64,000 nucleotides of DNA from Craterostigma plantagineum. Its lineage: Eukaryota > Streptophyta > Magnoliopsida > Lamiales > Linderniaceae. The notes under the pieces are model-generated. The model saw only the letters and a list, made by a program, of their open reading frames with translations. It searched no databases and was not told the origin of the DNA. The stretch is from positions 1 through 64,000 of the forward strand of contig JAPQWV010001581.1 in NCBI GenBank assembly GCA_027422505.1, given 5' to 3'. This document shows positions 23,676 to 35,312 of the stretch, piece after piece. Made by a program: the position numbers and the translations under genes. Within the stretch, counting starts at the first letter, position 1; each line of letters starts with the position of its first letter.

Positions 23676-25205
23676 ATGGCCGCTCAAGGGTTGTCTGTGA
23701 TCTTAACTTCACCGTCTTCTTCGGCCCCGAGTCAGTCTTGCAAGAAACGCTTTGAGGAACAATCTCTAGCATTCAATCAATCCAATTCTTTCGCGGGGAC
23801 AAAGCTCAAGTTTCCAGTTTTCGTCGGCTCGGTGTGTTTCAGTACGACGCAGTTCCGGGGTTTACAGCGTCTCTTGTAGTCTACCCATCACGTATTTTTT
23901 TCTAATTTACTTGATAGACATGTAGTTGTGATATCTTATCAAGCTGTTCCTTTTTTTTTTCTCTGGTTTGCTTAATGTGTTTTTTTTTTCACTGTTCAAC
24001 AGAAAGAAAGAGGCGGTTGCTTCTGATAAGACGCCCAAGTAAGATTTGACAACAACGTTACTATGAGTCTTACGTGTTTGATGGATTGCTTCTGAGAGTA
24101 ATTGGGTAAACTAACACGTTTCTGCAGGTGGTCGGCGAGGGCAATCAAGTCATTTGCTATGGCTGAGTTGGAGGCAAGGAAGCTCAAGTATCCTAATAAC
24201 GGGACTGAGACCCTCCTCATGGGAATTTTAGTTGAAGGTCATAGTCATTTGCATTTGCCTTTGAAGATCTTTATCTCATTAGTTGTCATGTGTAGAATTT
24301 ATTTTGACTTATCGTAGCCAGCATTACGAGGTTTTGAGTTCCTGTGAGCTCCTATTGGGAATAATAGCGTTGAAATGTTGTAAGTTGAAACCTATTCTCG
24401 GCTATGGGTACATATTCTGTAAGCTTGATTGTTCTTTTGTTGCAGGGACAAGTTTGGCAGCTAAGTTTTTGAGGGAAAATGGTGTTACCCTCTTTAAGGT
24501 TCGAGAAGAAACTGTGAATTTGCTTGGAAAGTCAGACATGTACTTCTTCAGTCCTGAACATCCTCCCTTGACTGAACCAGCTCAAAGGGCAATTGATTGG
24601 GCCTTTGAAGAGAAGCTAAAATCAGGTAATAGTGATGATATATCATTGCTGATGATCTCTATATTTAAAGAATTTAGTTGCTTGTTTGGTAAGTAATTCT
24701 TTGTCGTGCACAAGTCTACTTGTATTGATTTCATCGTTTTCTCTCCTTTGCTACACATGAGACTCATGTGCTTATAACTATCTGTGGTCAGTTCAATATC
24801 TTACCACGGAATCATGTTGCCCTAGAATCTTTATGTTAAGCTTGTTAGTGAACATTTCAACTACAAACGGACATTCTTCTCCAAGTGCTTTTAAAGAGTT
24901 ATGGATTGAGTTAATCTGAAAATGCAGGTGAAAGTGGGGAAATAACGACAAGTCATTTGCTTCTGGGAATTTGGGCTCAGAAGGAAGCTGCTGCGCACAA
25001 GATAATGTCTTCACTTGGTTTCACAGATGAAAAGGCCCAAGAATTGGCGAAAACCGTGAGTCCTTTGTCGATCTATTGCAACATATGACAGCTCAAGTTT
25101 TCCATTTGAGCTAACATCGGGCCTCCATTATATACTCTTTATGTGCAGATGGATAAAGATATAGTTTTGACTTTTGAGCTTCAAATGACAACTGAAACGC
25201 CATGA
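23676..25205 (+). CDS. ClpT, stromal accessory subunit of the chloroplast Clp protease
   Basis: Six exons: 23,676-23,891, 24,003-24,038, 24,128-24,237, 24,446-24,625, 24,928-25,055 and 25,149-25,205. Conserved text includes KWSARAIKSFAMAELEARKL, TETLLMGILVEGTSLAAKFL, NLLGKSDMYFFSPEHPPLTE and SHLLLGIWAQKEAA, the double Clp-N-like domain of plant ClpT1/ClpT2. ClpT binds and stabilises the ClpPR core in the stroma. The start MAAQGLSVILTSPSSS is a typical transit peptide. Exon 1 read from this ATG meets a TAG at 23,877. The frame that joins exon 2 in phase (via SVSCSLPIT, donor after 23,891) is shifted, so one indel must lie in the transit-peptide region near 23,860, or else another donor or start is used. 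The mature domain is intact. ClpT1 versus ClpT2 is not decided. Confidence 0.85.
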
Positions 25206-25901
25206 AACCTTTGTGATTTGAGATAAGGATAAACAAATTAGCAGAAAGAGGTTTGCAGCTTCAGAAAGGCGTTGTTTCAATTTCAACGAAGCCACTTTTT
25301 TTTTTCTTTTAATCTTCTACTGTTTCTTGGCTTACTTTCAAATTGTGATAATTTTACTACCATATCATTATTTTGATACAATGTGCTCAACCCTTCATTA
25401 CATGTTTGCATATTAATGTACAGTTGGTAATAATCTCCAATGTGTTGCAGCAGTATAAAGCCCACTTACACTGTTCTAAAACTAATTCTTCGTCATATTT
25501 CCATCGAAATCGTTGCCGACGAGTTTTCCTTGGAAATAGTCTGTATAGTTGTGAATATTATTTATTGTTTTATTTTGTTTATTAAATACGTATATATACT
25601 GGAATTGACCTCTACTCTATCTAGTAATTTAGATAATGAAGAAATACGATTTGCTACAAAATTTACTTACACTAACTCCATTTTGGTATATGTGCCTATA
25701 GGTCAATGCTCTTCAACATTCATCGACGGTTCTTTCCTCCTCTCCATGACCACAAAAGACCTCCGACTTTAATCACAAAAGATTACATAAATTTAATACA
25801 AAAAGAACACACCAATCTCACCTTCGTTCATACCTCCTCATTCATTATCCTTCATAGCATTCCATCGTCGTTAAGAATACAATTTTTAATAAATCAAACC
25901 A
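25206..25901. other. Intergenic between ClpT and the TPX2-like gene
   Basis: AT-rich, with short chance frames only. It contains the ClpT 3' UTR and the presumed promoter of the next gene. No repeat or RNA gene was recognised. Confidence 0.5.
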
Positions 25902-27921
25902 ATGGGAAATAATGCCTACGACGACGAGGATGAATATGAAACTCATGAGGAATATGAATTCAATGCACCGCAATTTTACGATTTCACGAGATTGGAGTTC
26001 GATTTCGAAATCGAAGAGGCCGAACATTGGTTCGAAGTTTCCGGCGACGAACCTCCTTCACGTGAGTCAAACATATATAAATAATACATTGAGAGATTTT
26101 ATTGCATCATTTCATCTTCTTTATTTTATTTGGGACATTCATTCAAATTGTGTGCAGCTTTCGTTATAAAGCTGAATTTAGATAAAGTATTATGCGATGA
26201 GCCGAACGAGTCCACTTCAAATTATCAAGAAGGTATTAACCTAGAACATAAAAGAATTAACTTATTTTTTTATTTTTGTTAAATTAATTATTCTAGCTCT
26301 TAAATGATTCTTTTGATAGAGCGAGTTTATTACTACCAAACCCTAATAGAAGAAGATGGCTCAAACCCTAACTCAAAGGCAAATGAGAAGCCTAAAAGGA
26401 ATAATAATAATGGTTCGAAGACATTAATGAAACCTACGGCTTGTCACTTGGCAAAGCAACGAATTACAAGTCTTCATGAGATCCTAAACAAGCAGCATAG
26501 CGTTAGTGATCCTTTCTGTAAGAGGTATATAATGTTACCTTTTTATTACTTTTTTCACTTGTCACGTAATTTATTATATATGGTTATAGAACGCTTTTAT
26601 TAGGCATTTTGCTGGTTCTCATTCATGTTCATAGTCTTATCAGATTTCAGACGACAAAATCATTGAAGCTTCATGCGACGAAGCGTGAAAAACTTGAAGC
26701 GGGCTACATGAAAATGGTGAAAACACTGTTGTTCTTCATATATATTTAATTGACTTGATACCCTTTCATGGTTTTATCGTATTTTTTTTTTCTTATTACC
26801 ATGTCGAACTTATGGCCGGAATCATGGTTTTGTCTCAGATTGCGCAGCTGAAGGATAAGTTTTCCCTCCTGCCTAAATCATCAAAGAAGGTATAGTATAA
26901 TCAATAAATACATGCAGATACATATAAAGAAATTAAAATGAAAAAAGAGGAGTTCGTTCGGTTTGTAGAAAATAAATATCATTTGTATGATGAACGTTTT
27001 TTCATTTCGTTTTTAACATTATGAATAAAAGGCTACTACTGTCCCAAAAGAACCAGATCTACAAACACTGATTAGAGCTGAAAGCAGAAGGTATGTATTT
27101 TTCTCCTTTGATTCTGTAACTTGTAACATTGCGTCACAATAGTATAGATATATTATGATTCATATATACATACATTTAGATATACAACAATGAAAAGCTT
27201 TCTTGCATTTTTTGGGATCTGATATCAGATTGAGGAACAGTTCTTTATCAAGTGTAATCAAAAAGCATGAACGAAAGGGGCGTAACGTTATTACATCATC
27301 ATCACACTCGTCGAATAAGCAAAAGGGCGATGCTATTCCTATCCCGCCTCAACTTAGGAAGAGTGCGCCACAATCGGCGAAATTCAAAGAAGTAAAACTA
27401 ACAAGAATATAGAGATATTACATAAATATGTTATATTCATTCAGATTGTGATATATATATATATATATATATATATTTATTTATTTTCTCTGAACCAACA
27501 TTTTTCAAAATCAGATGTTTGGGTCGAAAACCTTAAACAGCAAGGCGAACCATCGTCGTCATGCATCTGCTAAGGTATATGTCGTTATACTATGATCTAA
27601 GACCAAATGATCGATCAAATCGTTAGATATAAATAAATACCATATATGACATGAATTCTAATGTTATGCAATTATTATTTACAGGTTTATCCAAGTGGAG
27701 ATGTAGCTCTGCTCGCCAAGCACAAGTCCGTGACTTTAAAATCTCTAGTATGTGCCTAATTACATTTTATAAAAATTGCAGGCTATTAATTATATATTTC
27801 ATATATCATTAGAAACTATTATACATAACAAATAATGCGTACAATTTTATTTTTCTTTGCATAGCAGCCCCGCACTAATGGCAAGCTCTTGGAACGTCCA
27901 TTGGTAAATCAGTTCACATAA
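25902..27921 (+). CDS. TPX2-like microtubule-associated protein
   Basis: Ten exons join in phase to 321 residues: 25,902-26,061, 26,158-26,232, 26,320-26,524, 26,644-26,716, 26,839-26,889, 27,032-27,090, 27,229-27,391, 27,515-27,574, 27,685-27,747 and 27,865-27,921. The N-terminus is acidic and carries EYEFNAPQFYDFTRLEF, followed by AEHWFEVSGDEPPSPFVIKL. This is the signature of plant TPX2 and TPX2-like proteins, where the region binds Aurora kinase. A later TTVPKEPDLQTLIRAESRR is also typical of the family. The rest is basic and Ser/Lys-rich, fitting microtubule binding. I see no full C-terminal TPX2 domain, so it is a short family member rather than TPX2 itself. The frame is intact. The role in spindle or cortical microtubules is inferred from family. 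Confidence 0.75.
27451..27476. repeat. AT dinucleotide microsatellite in intron of the TPX2-like gene
   Basis: About thirteen AT units lie in the intron between exons 7 and 8. It is a likely length-polymorphic site. Confidence 0.9.
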
Positions 27922-29064
27922 AGGTAAGTAACTTGTCATATGTGTGGGTTTCAAGTTCAATATTTGCTTGTTATTTGTCGACAATGCATATCTTCTAAAG
28001 GTCTTCGGTATATGTAATCTATCTGTGGTACGATATTTTTGTTAAAAATGGGAAGGAATTCAACTTATCAAAAATTGATGTCTCATGTAAGAAAACTACT
28101 CTGTATTAGTTTGACACTTTTTCAGGACTAAAGCGACTGTAGGCTCAGTTTATGTATTTAGAGGGGGTGAATAAACATTCGATTATCTTATGTATATTTT
28201 TGGTTTTGGTCTCGTTAAAGATCAATATCGTTGCTTGATTTTATACGTGTTGACTGGTGCGGAATAAACGGGTCGATTTTGAACCAAGACCGTATGTGAG
28301 TGTGGTGTGTATATGTTTTTGCGGTACAAAAAGCGTTTGTTTCTAGAAGTTCGGAGTTAAAATTTCATATGTCCCATTTTTCCCTGCTAGGAAGGTATCC
28401 ACTAGCCTCGGTTTACAACACTTGTCGTACAAGCTCCTTAGCTAGACTGACTCAATATAATCATCACAGCTATATTTCGCTAACTAAACTCCTAGACCTT
28501 ACTAAACAGATTTACAGTCCGTCTCTTTGAAGAGCTTTTTACAGTCCCTTGAGAAAATTACTCACTAACCGTTCCAGTTCAGTGCAGTATTGAGAACACC
28601 TATTCTATTCCCACTTGATAGAACTTTGTGATTTAAAAGCTTGAACTGATTCTCTCGTTCTTGATTTTCAAAGTTGGTGAAGTATGTTCTTCAGCTTGCA
28701 TCCCTCCAATTTATGGTTGGGTTGAAGTTGAAGCCCGTTGTGCGATAACTCTTAATGTACCGATAGAGCATTTATTACCTTTACCCAAAAGGGGTCTGTC
28801 TGGTCTTGCAGCAGTTCACGATGTGCCTTTGCTTTATTCCTTATTTAGCTTGGCATGACTTCAAGTGGCTCTAACTGGCAGCCTTGTATTTAGCGATCGT
28901 CAGAAGTCTTCCTATTGCCGCGCTTTGAATCTGTCCAGCGTGGCACTTCCGGTATCATGTAGTCCGGTCTCCTGTGTACTTCCGATATGCAGTCTTGATC
29001 CGGTTTCATCTTGCGCTGTCGCTCTGCTGGCCTGTTCTGGTTTCATCCTTTACTTAACTGGTAT

Positions 29065-31209
29065 TGTCACGCCCCGACCCGCGTCAAAGGCGCGACAGCC
29101 GCCGCGTTTCTCAATAAACGCAAGGCTCGATATCAATTCATACGTCGCAAGAATAACAAGAACACTGGATGAAAAATAAGCCGAACGCATATACTAATAT
29201 ATATCAAAGGAGGTTTTACAAAATTTCAAAGATCTCGACATGAAGGAATGAATATACAAATAAAATCTCCTTCCAAAAGTACCTCTGCCAATGGTTCCAA
29301 TGCAGAATGACGATGTCGTACCCAAAACGGAAGAAACAGCAGCGGAACTGATGATCGCAAAAAGGCAACCTCCTATCAAAAGAGATATCAACCTAGAAGA
29401 AGGAAATATATATGAGATGAGCAAACCACAAGCTCAGTGAGATGATAATACAGACACACCTTTCCCTCAAGAAGGTGCGTCATCAACGATGATTCCTCCA
29501 CAACAAACCAAGCGTACCACTAACCAAGTATATGTCATCCTTAGACACACAGACAAACATAAGAAAATCCTAAATACACAACATATCAATGATAATGCAA
29601 GTAATCACATAAAGACACGTGGGTAGCCATAATCACCTCAAACTGAACTCCCCGTCAAGAGTCAGAAAAGCCTGTCACCGTACTCTAAATAATGTACCAT
29701 GGATATAATCTCAATCGTACATCACATGCATATCCCACACTGGTGACGTTAGCTGAGCTAGTACTCAATATGCCACTCTCACTCACCCGAACCGTGGCCA
29801 TTCGGGCTACTAATCAATATATGTGCCACTCTCACTCAACCAAACTGTGGCTATTCGGGCTACTGATAGATATATGCCACTCTCACTCACCCGAATCGTG
29901 GCTATTCAGGCTACTAATACACATATGCCACTCTCACTCACCCGAACCGTGGCAATTCGGGCTACTAAACCTCGGTATCGAGTAAATGTAACATCAACAA
30001 TGTCAGATATCACAACTGCTAATCCAGAAGCAGTTCACTAGCACATAACGATCACAACACCAATGACACATAAATACCAGTGCAATCATCAACTCAACTC
30101 ATAGCACCACATGCCCAACCAAGTAATCGTCAATCATAACAAATATGCACATCCTATAGCCGGTAAGGCCCACTATCACAATGATAAAATATCACATCAT
30201 ATAAAATGACGAAGTAAAATAAACCATCGTGAGGTTCGCACATCCCGCGAAGGGAAGGCGTCCCCGTATTATCAATTCACTGTGTCAATCTCTAGCTTTC
30301 TCCAAAACGTGGAGCTCCTTACGTGTCCATACCCGATGTATCGTCCCCTAAGAAGATATAGCGATTCAATTCAACCTTAGACGATATAGTCGACAATACT
30401 CATATGATACAACAAGTGTCCCAATATCAAAACTAGTCTGAGAATGCTTAACGAATATTACAATGGATACATGGACAACTACCAAAAGCAACCTAAACAT
30501 GAGCTAGGAATGAACATGGAAACTCCTTCAAGAATTACATGTTATTTTCAGATTCGCAGCAGCTACTTTAAATAATCATAGAAAATCGTCGGATTGTCCG
30601 ATTGAGATGTGTTAAGCTGTGAACAGCTTATCAAATCAGCTTTCGATAGAGACCATTTCAAAGAAATCGAAGAAGCATAGGTGGGTTAAAAGTCAAAAAT
30701 ACCGCAGCTTTGCCAGCAAAAATTTCCCAGAAACAGCAATTAAAAAGAATATTGCAGTTTCGACTCTCAATTTTGAAAATTCATAGAAAATTGAGAACTA
30801 ATCAGATTGAACCGAATCCAGCGGCAATGAACAACTGAAGAAGTTATCATTCCAGAGAAGCAAGTTTATAAGAATCCATGGACTGTAGCTAGGTCAAAAA
30901 TGTTTAAAACAAAGGCATCGCAGAACTGGGTTTCAGAAAACACATGTACACCAAAGCGATTTTGATTCTACAACCCATTAAACGTTACCTTAATCAAACT
31001 CATATTACACCAGAACAGTTGATAATGAAGTTTGGGAGGTGCTGGTCTTAGTTGATTGATTTTTTTTTCTTTGATCTCTTCTTTCGTTGCTTGCTAATGA
31101 AGAAAAATGAAAATAATAAGGATGAATTAACAAGGCTCTAAGTGGCAATGGGCTTCGGGGCTGAAAACTAAGTTGGGCCGAAAATTTAATTTATTGGGCC
31201 TTAGCTATA
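29065..31209. mobile_element. Solo-LTR-like insertion, 2145 bp
   Basis: The insert begins TGTCACGCCCCGACC, a common start of plant LTRs, and is flanked by the 5-bp direct repeat ggtat (29,060-29,064 and 31,210-31,214). It contains no ORF of a retroelement, and it interrupts the outer 3' LTR. Its right end reads GCTATA rather than the usual CA, which lowers confidence in the exact border. A solo LTR left by LTR-LTR recombination is the simplest reading. Confidence 0.5.
29768..29972. repeat. Minisatellite, about 4 units of 51-53 bp
   Basis: The word gccactctcactca recurs at 29,772, 29,825, 29,876 and 29,927, each followed by a variant of accgtggc.attcgggctacta. Unit spacing is 53, 51 and 51 bp. 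It lies inside the solo-LTR-like insert. Confidence 0.9.
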
Positions 31210-31280
31210 GGTATTCTTATTAAATTAAGTCAATCACCAAAACTATTAATCTGAATAATGGAAATTCAAGATTTTTAGCA

Positions 31281-31310
31281 ATTTCTCCCTTTTTGGTGAT
31301 TAACAAAACT
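31281..31310 (-). promoter_or_regulatory. Polypurine tract of outer SIRE-type element
   Basis: Minus-strand sequence AATCACCAAAAAGGGAGAAA directly borders the 3' LTR. It matches the ATCACCAAAAAGGGGGAGA type of polypurine tract known from SIRE elements and primes plus-strand DNA synthesis. Confidence 0.65.
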
Positions 31311-31404
31311 TAAAGCAGAGAGGCATTTTCATTTATATCAAAAATATTTGATAAAACTACCAATCTATTACAACTCCTAGCTAAACTCTAGACCTTAGAT
31401 TTAG

Positions 31405-33151
31405 CTAGCTTCTCATCTCCTTCAGTTTGTTGATCTCCTTATAAGCTGTCTGCATGAAATCCACCATTATGACTAGTTCTGCCATCCTGGTGAGATTGCA
31501 GGCAATGTACCGCAACGCAACAGGATCGTAGAGGGCTTCGACCGGTCCAGCATCAGCTACTCTTGTTGGCGTAGGACTGACTAGCTGATCGTCCTGTATT
31601 AAAATCATCTCTACATTCTACATTCTTGGGTGTTGTTGACTTAAGGTCAGCTGCGAGCGATATAGAGATTGATAAGTTGTGAGCGGTGATTGATAGTTCG
31701 TCAGGTTTGTCCTGACCTTCTGCTTCCCTGCTACTTTCCCTCTGTATGGCAACACCATGGCCGGTCTGAGCAGGTGTCTGATTTACTAGTAGCTGAACAA
31801 TTTCAGCTATCTGGGTCTTGCTCTTGACAGTGCTGAGTTCCGCCTTGATTGTATCTTCACTGCCTCTTATGTCAGATCCGAGAGTGTCGAGGCTTTCGAT
31901 CACAGTCTTTTCGGACTCCTTCATGGCTTAGAACTGCTCATTGATCTTGTCCCGGTTCGCGTTGACTGTAAGTGCCAGTGTCGTGACTTGACGGTGCATC
32001 CGCTTGATCAGAAACACTTCGCGCACGCTGGCCACCATATCTGTCGGAATGGGGCTTAGGTTGGGGCATGGCGGTGGCACCGACTGATCTGATTCTTGTA
32101 CCATTTCGGAACCTATTGATGAAGCTGGCGCTGTCTCTGATTGCGGGTGCACGTGGAAGTCTGCTCTGTCTAAGGTGGTTCGTTCTCTAGAGCTTCTGGA
32201 GCGACTTCCACAGTTATTTGTGCATGTTCCTCAAAAGTCAGGAGCAGTTGAGGTTGCTCCTGATGAGAAGTCTCCTTAATCGGGACGGTGTAGGCGATTT
32301 CGGTTTCATGAGCCTTTACTGGAATTTCCACCTCAGTCTTCGGGCTTTAACAGAAATTTCCACCTCTGTTGTTATAGTCACGACCGGAATAGCCTCCTCG
32401 ATTTCATTGGCATGAATCAGAATTTTCGCCTCGATCACTGTCATCCAGATCTCAACTGATATCAATGCCAGTTGAGAGGAGATTTTCCTAAGAGTTGGAC
32501 TTGTTGGAGCTTCAATCCCCTTGGCCGCAGGAACTGGGGATGAGCTAGCTTCCGGTATCGGCTGTTGGGGCTCAATGTATGGGACCGATCATGAGCTTAT
32601 GGGCACGACAGAGGTAGTGACCGGTCCCTCTTGTGTGATTTCATTAATGCAGTCGAAAATCAGTGCTCCATGCTTAGCTTCTCCCTTTCGAGTTTCTCTA
32701 TAACCAGATCTTGATAGGTGCTTCGGGACATTGGCTGGAAGTTCTGCATCCTCTCATTTATATATGGTTGTAGTTCGTTCATTTTGAGAATTAAGTGGAA
32801 GTATGGACTGGACCAGTTCCTTGACAGAGTTGATGCCGAGATGTTTGACAAGTCGGCTTTCAGTCTTCTTGGCCTTGTTCATTCGATAAGTGGACACCTC
32901 GCGACTGTAAGGTGTGTGGGGACCATGACCCAGTCATCGAACGCCTGGACTGAGTCTGCAATTTTCTTCTCAATCTCCTCGCTAATGAGGCTCCAAGCAG
33001 TTTCTTCAATGCACTGTGGAGACCGAGTGATCGTAGCTTTCCCTTTGCCTTTGTTAGTGGGAGCTGACTGGATAGTGTCCGGTCGTTTATCACCACAGCT
33101 TTTTCCCTTAGAAGAAGCTCTCTCCCTCTGATCGATCGGTGATGAAATCGG
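31405..33151 (-). pseudogene. Envelope-like 3' ORF of outer element, distal part
   Basis: Minus-strand frames at 32,152-31,928, 31,924-31,553 and 31,608-31,405 read into one another with small shifts and end with a stop near 31,405, just before the polypurine tract. The text is Ser/Thr/Glu-rich with weak coiled-coil character (VASVREVFLIKRMHRQVTTL). The upstream half is at 50,366-51,386, split off by the tandem Copia array. This position, between RNase H and the 3' LTR, is where SIRE elements carry an extra ORF called envelope-like. No enzymatic motif is visible and the function is unknown. Confidence 0.5.
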
Positions 33152-35297
33152 TGTGGGAAACTCCGGGTGACCCGATGCCTTGCCCCGGACGCAGCGGAAA
33201 TTAAAAGTTTTTCTGGGGTCCCCATACGGTTTCCCCAGGATACTCGATTAAATAAAAAAACGCATGTATGACACGGATAAAGGAATAGAGATCTTACCCT
33301 CGTCGCGAAGATCCTTAGCTCCCGTAGCTCACGAACTGTGCCGAAGAGAGTCACGCCGACCCGTGACGTACCACAAACTTCACCTCCCCAAGGATGGCTA
33401 GAGAAAGTAAAGAATGTTTTATAAAGATGTGTTTTAGTGTGTTTGATTTACTGGAAACTCAAACACACTTAGGGTTTTCTCTAAGACAACCTAAGGAGCT
33501 CTCACCACTCTCTAAACGCAAGTTTTTAGTGTGAGAATGGAATTATCATATGGACGAAATTAGCTCAAAGCCTAATCATAAAATTCCATTTTCAACCTTG
33601 AAAATGATTTTAACCTTAATTAAATGAGATCATGTCCTACATGACTCATTTCTTGTTTGATTCCTTTGATTTATGTCATCTAATGACTAGACATTGTCCC
33701 ACAAGTCTAACAAAAGAACAAAGACCAAAATTGGATTTGATTTGGCTCAAATTTGACCAAAAAACTGTCGGTCACGGCCTGGGTCAAGTCTGTCACGGCC
33801 GTGACACTGTCTGGGCAGAAAACGAGCTCACTGCCATGTGTCACGGCCACATGCAAAGGTTGTCACGGCCGTGACTGCCCTGACAGCTTTGCGGCAGTTT
33901 CGTATTTCGATCCGATCGAGGGGTAAACGATGTACGATTGCCCTGAAATTTTAACCATAATTAAAAGACTCACCAATCTTGATTCTGACCAAAGGGATTC
34001 TCAATCCGAGGTCTATATTGTGAGATATGAATTTTTAAGCTACTGCAACTTTGCAGACAGGCTTCACGACTGTGACGAGCCTCGCTCATCGTTGTGAACC
34101 CTATTTACGCCTCATTCTTCATCACTTTGTTCGTGGATTTACGTCCATATAAATACAGTTTCTAAAACTTGTATTCAACATTTTATTAACATCTCTAAGA
34201 CTGTTAAATCTATTTACATCTCATAATAGTTAGGCACTATCACAGTGATCATTTTTAAGCCCGACTCTCTTGGTCGTCTCAACCCGGCAAGGGAGGAATC
34301 CAAAAATTGGTAAGCGCCTAGCCAATCCGCGGTATCGAATAGATCCCGTGTTGAGTGCGATCTTCGATCTACGAACCGACTATAGATTATCATCATATGT
34401 ATAGACCCTTCACAAATGTCTCGATCGAGTGAGAGTCATGGTTATGTCAAACTCACTAGACTAGACTCTATGACTAATTCGTGACTGGCGAAATTACTAA
34501 ACTGCCCTTACGTCTCACGTAAGTCAGTTTATAGCTTTGGCGAAGACTTCGTAATTTCCCGTCCCCGAATATGCATAGGACACATATCTCGGTTACTAAC
34601 GAGATAGTGAATCCCTCACGATAGTCTAAGCACGGCAGTTACCCTTTATTGTCAAGATCGCACGTCGCCGCCGACCCATGTTCGTCCCGAACAAGGTGGG
34701 CCTAGCAAACTAGTGACAAGTCAAGACCCCAAAGTCAACTCCGTCAAAGACCCTTCGGTCTAAGGTCCACGCACACTACTATAGTCAATCGATCAATCAT
34801 TGACGCTACCCAGAGTAACGATAAGGCCATGTGATCGTCGATTGCGAGTCGTGTCCAAGTACAAGTTAATCCCCTGATTCAACTTATACCAATGTAACGA
34901 CCTCCCGCTTCCAAGTGAATGGTTAGCACAACCATATTAGAGTCGTCAACAAATAAGTCATGATCGACACTCAGTCACCCTACCGAGGTCTAAGACTTAT
35001 GGACTTATTTAATATCAGATGCTAATAGCTCACCGGTGCCCCTCTCTCATCCCATGAGAATCAGTGACTAAACTCACGAAATATGGGATTTATTTATTAC
35101 CGTCTCACCGGATGCCTAGTAAGACTTTATAGGTAAATAAATAATATGCCTTTTAAAGAATAAATAATAAAGTATAAATTCCCTTAATACGTATAAGAAT
35201 ACATTATTCAAATACATAACAAATAATACATCGATTATTAAATACATGCCCTATTCATTACATCCTCGAATGGCATTCCGAGGGCACATCCCCAACA
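33152..35297 (-). repeat. LTR A (outer, 3' LTR of copy 1)
   Basis: In plus orientation it begins TGTGGGAAACTCC and ends CCCCAACA. It contains two exact GTCACGGCCGTGAC palindromes at 33,792 and 33,862, plus half-sites at 33,771 and 33,839. It differs from B and C at many sites in its first 350 bp but matches B in the remainder. Confidence 0.9.
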
Positions 35298-35312
35298 ATC
35301 TCTCACTTGCAC
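35298..35312 (-). promoter_or_regulatory. Polypurine tract, Copia copy 1
   Basis: Minus-strand GTGCAAGTGAGAGAT immediately precedes LTR A, as expected for the plus-strand primer of Copia elements. The identical site of copy 2 is at 42,830-42,844. Confidence 0.7.

Larger units (their letters stand above)
28138..31280 (-). repeat. 3' LTR of the outer SIRE-type element (interrupted)
   Basis: It starts TGTAGGCTCAG, aligning to TGTTAGGATCG at 63,824, and ends near TTTTTAGCA at 31,280, beside a polypurine tract. About 1 kb is LTR; the rest (29,065-31,209) is an inserted repeat. It has no coding content. Confidence 0.65.

Noticed and set aside
29692..30041. ORFs with repeated PLSLTRTVAIRAT-type peptide
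   Set aside because: They are translations of the minisatellite in a non-coding LTR-like insert.
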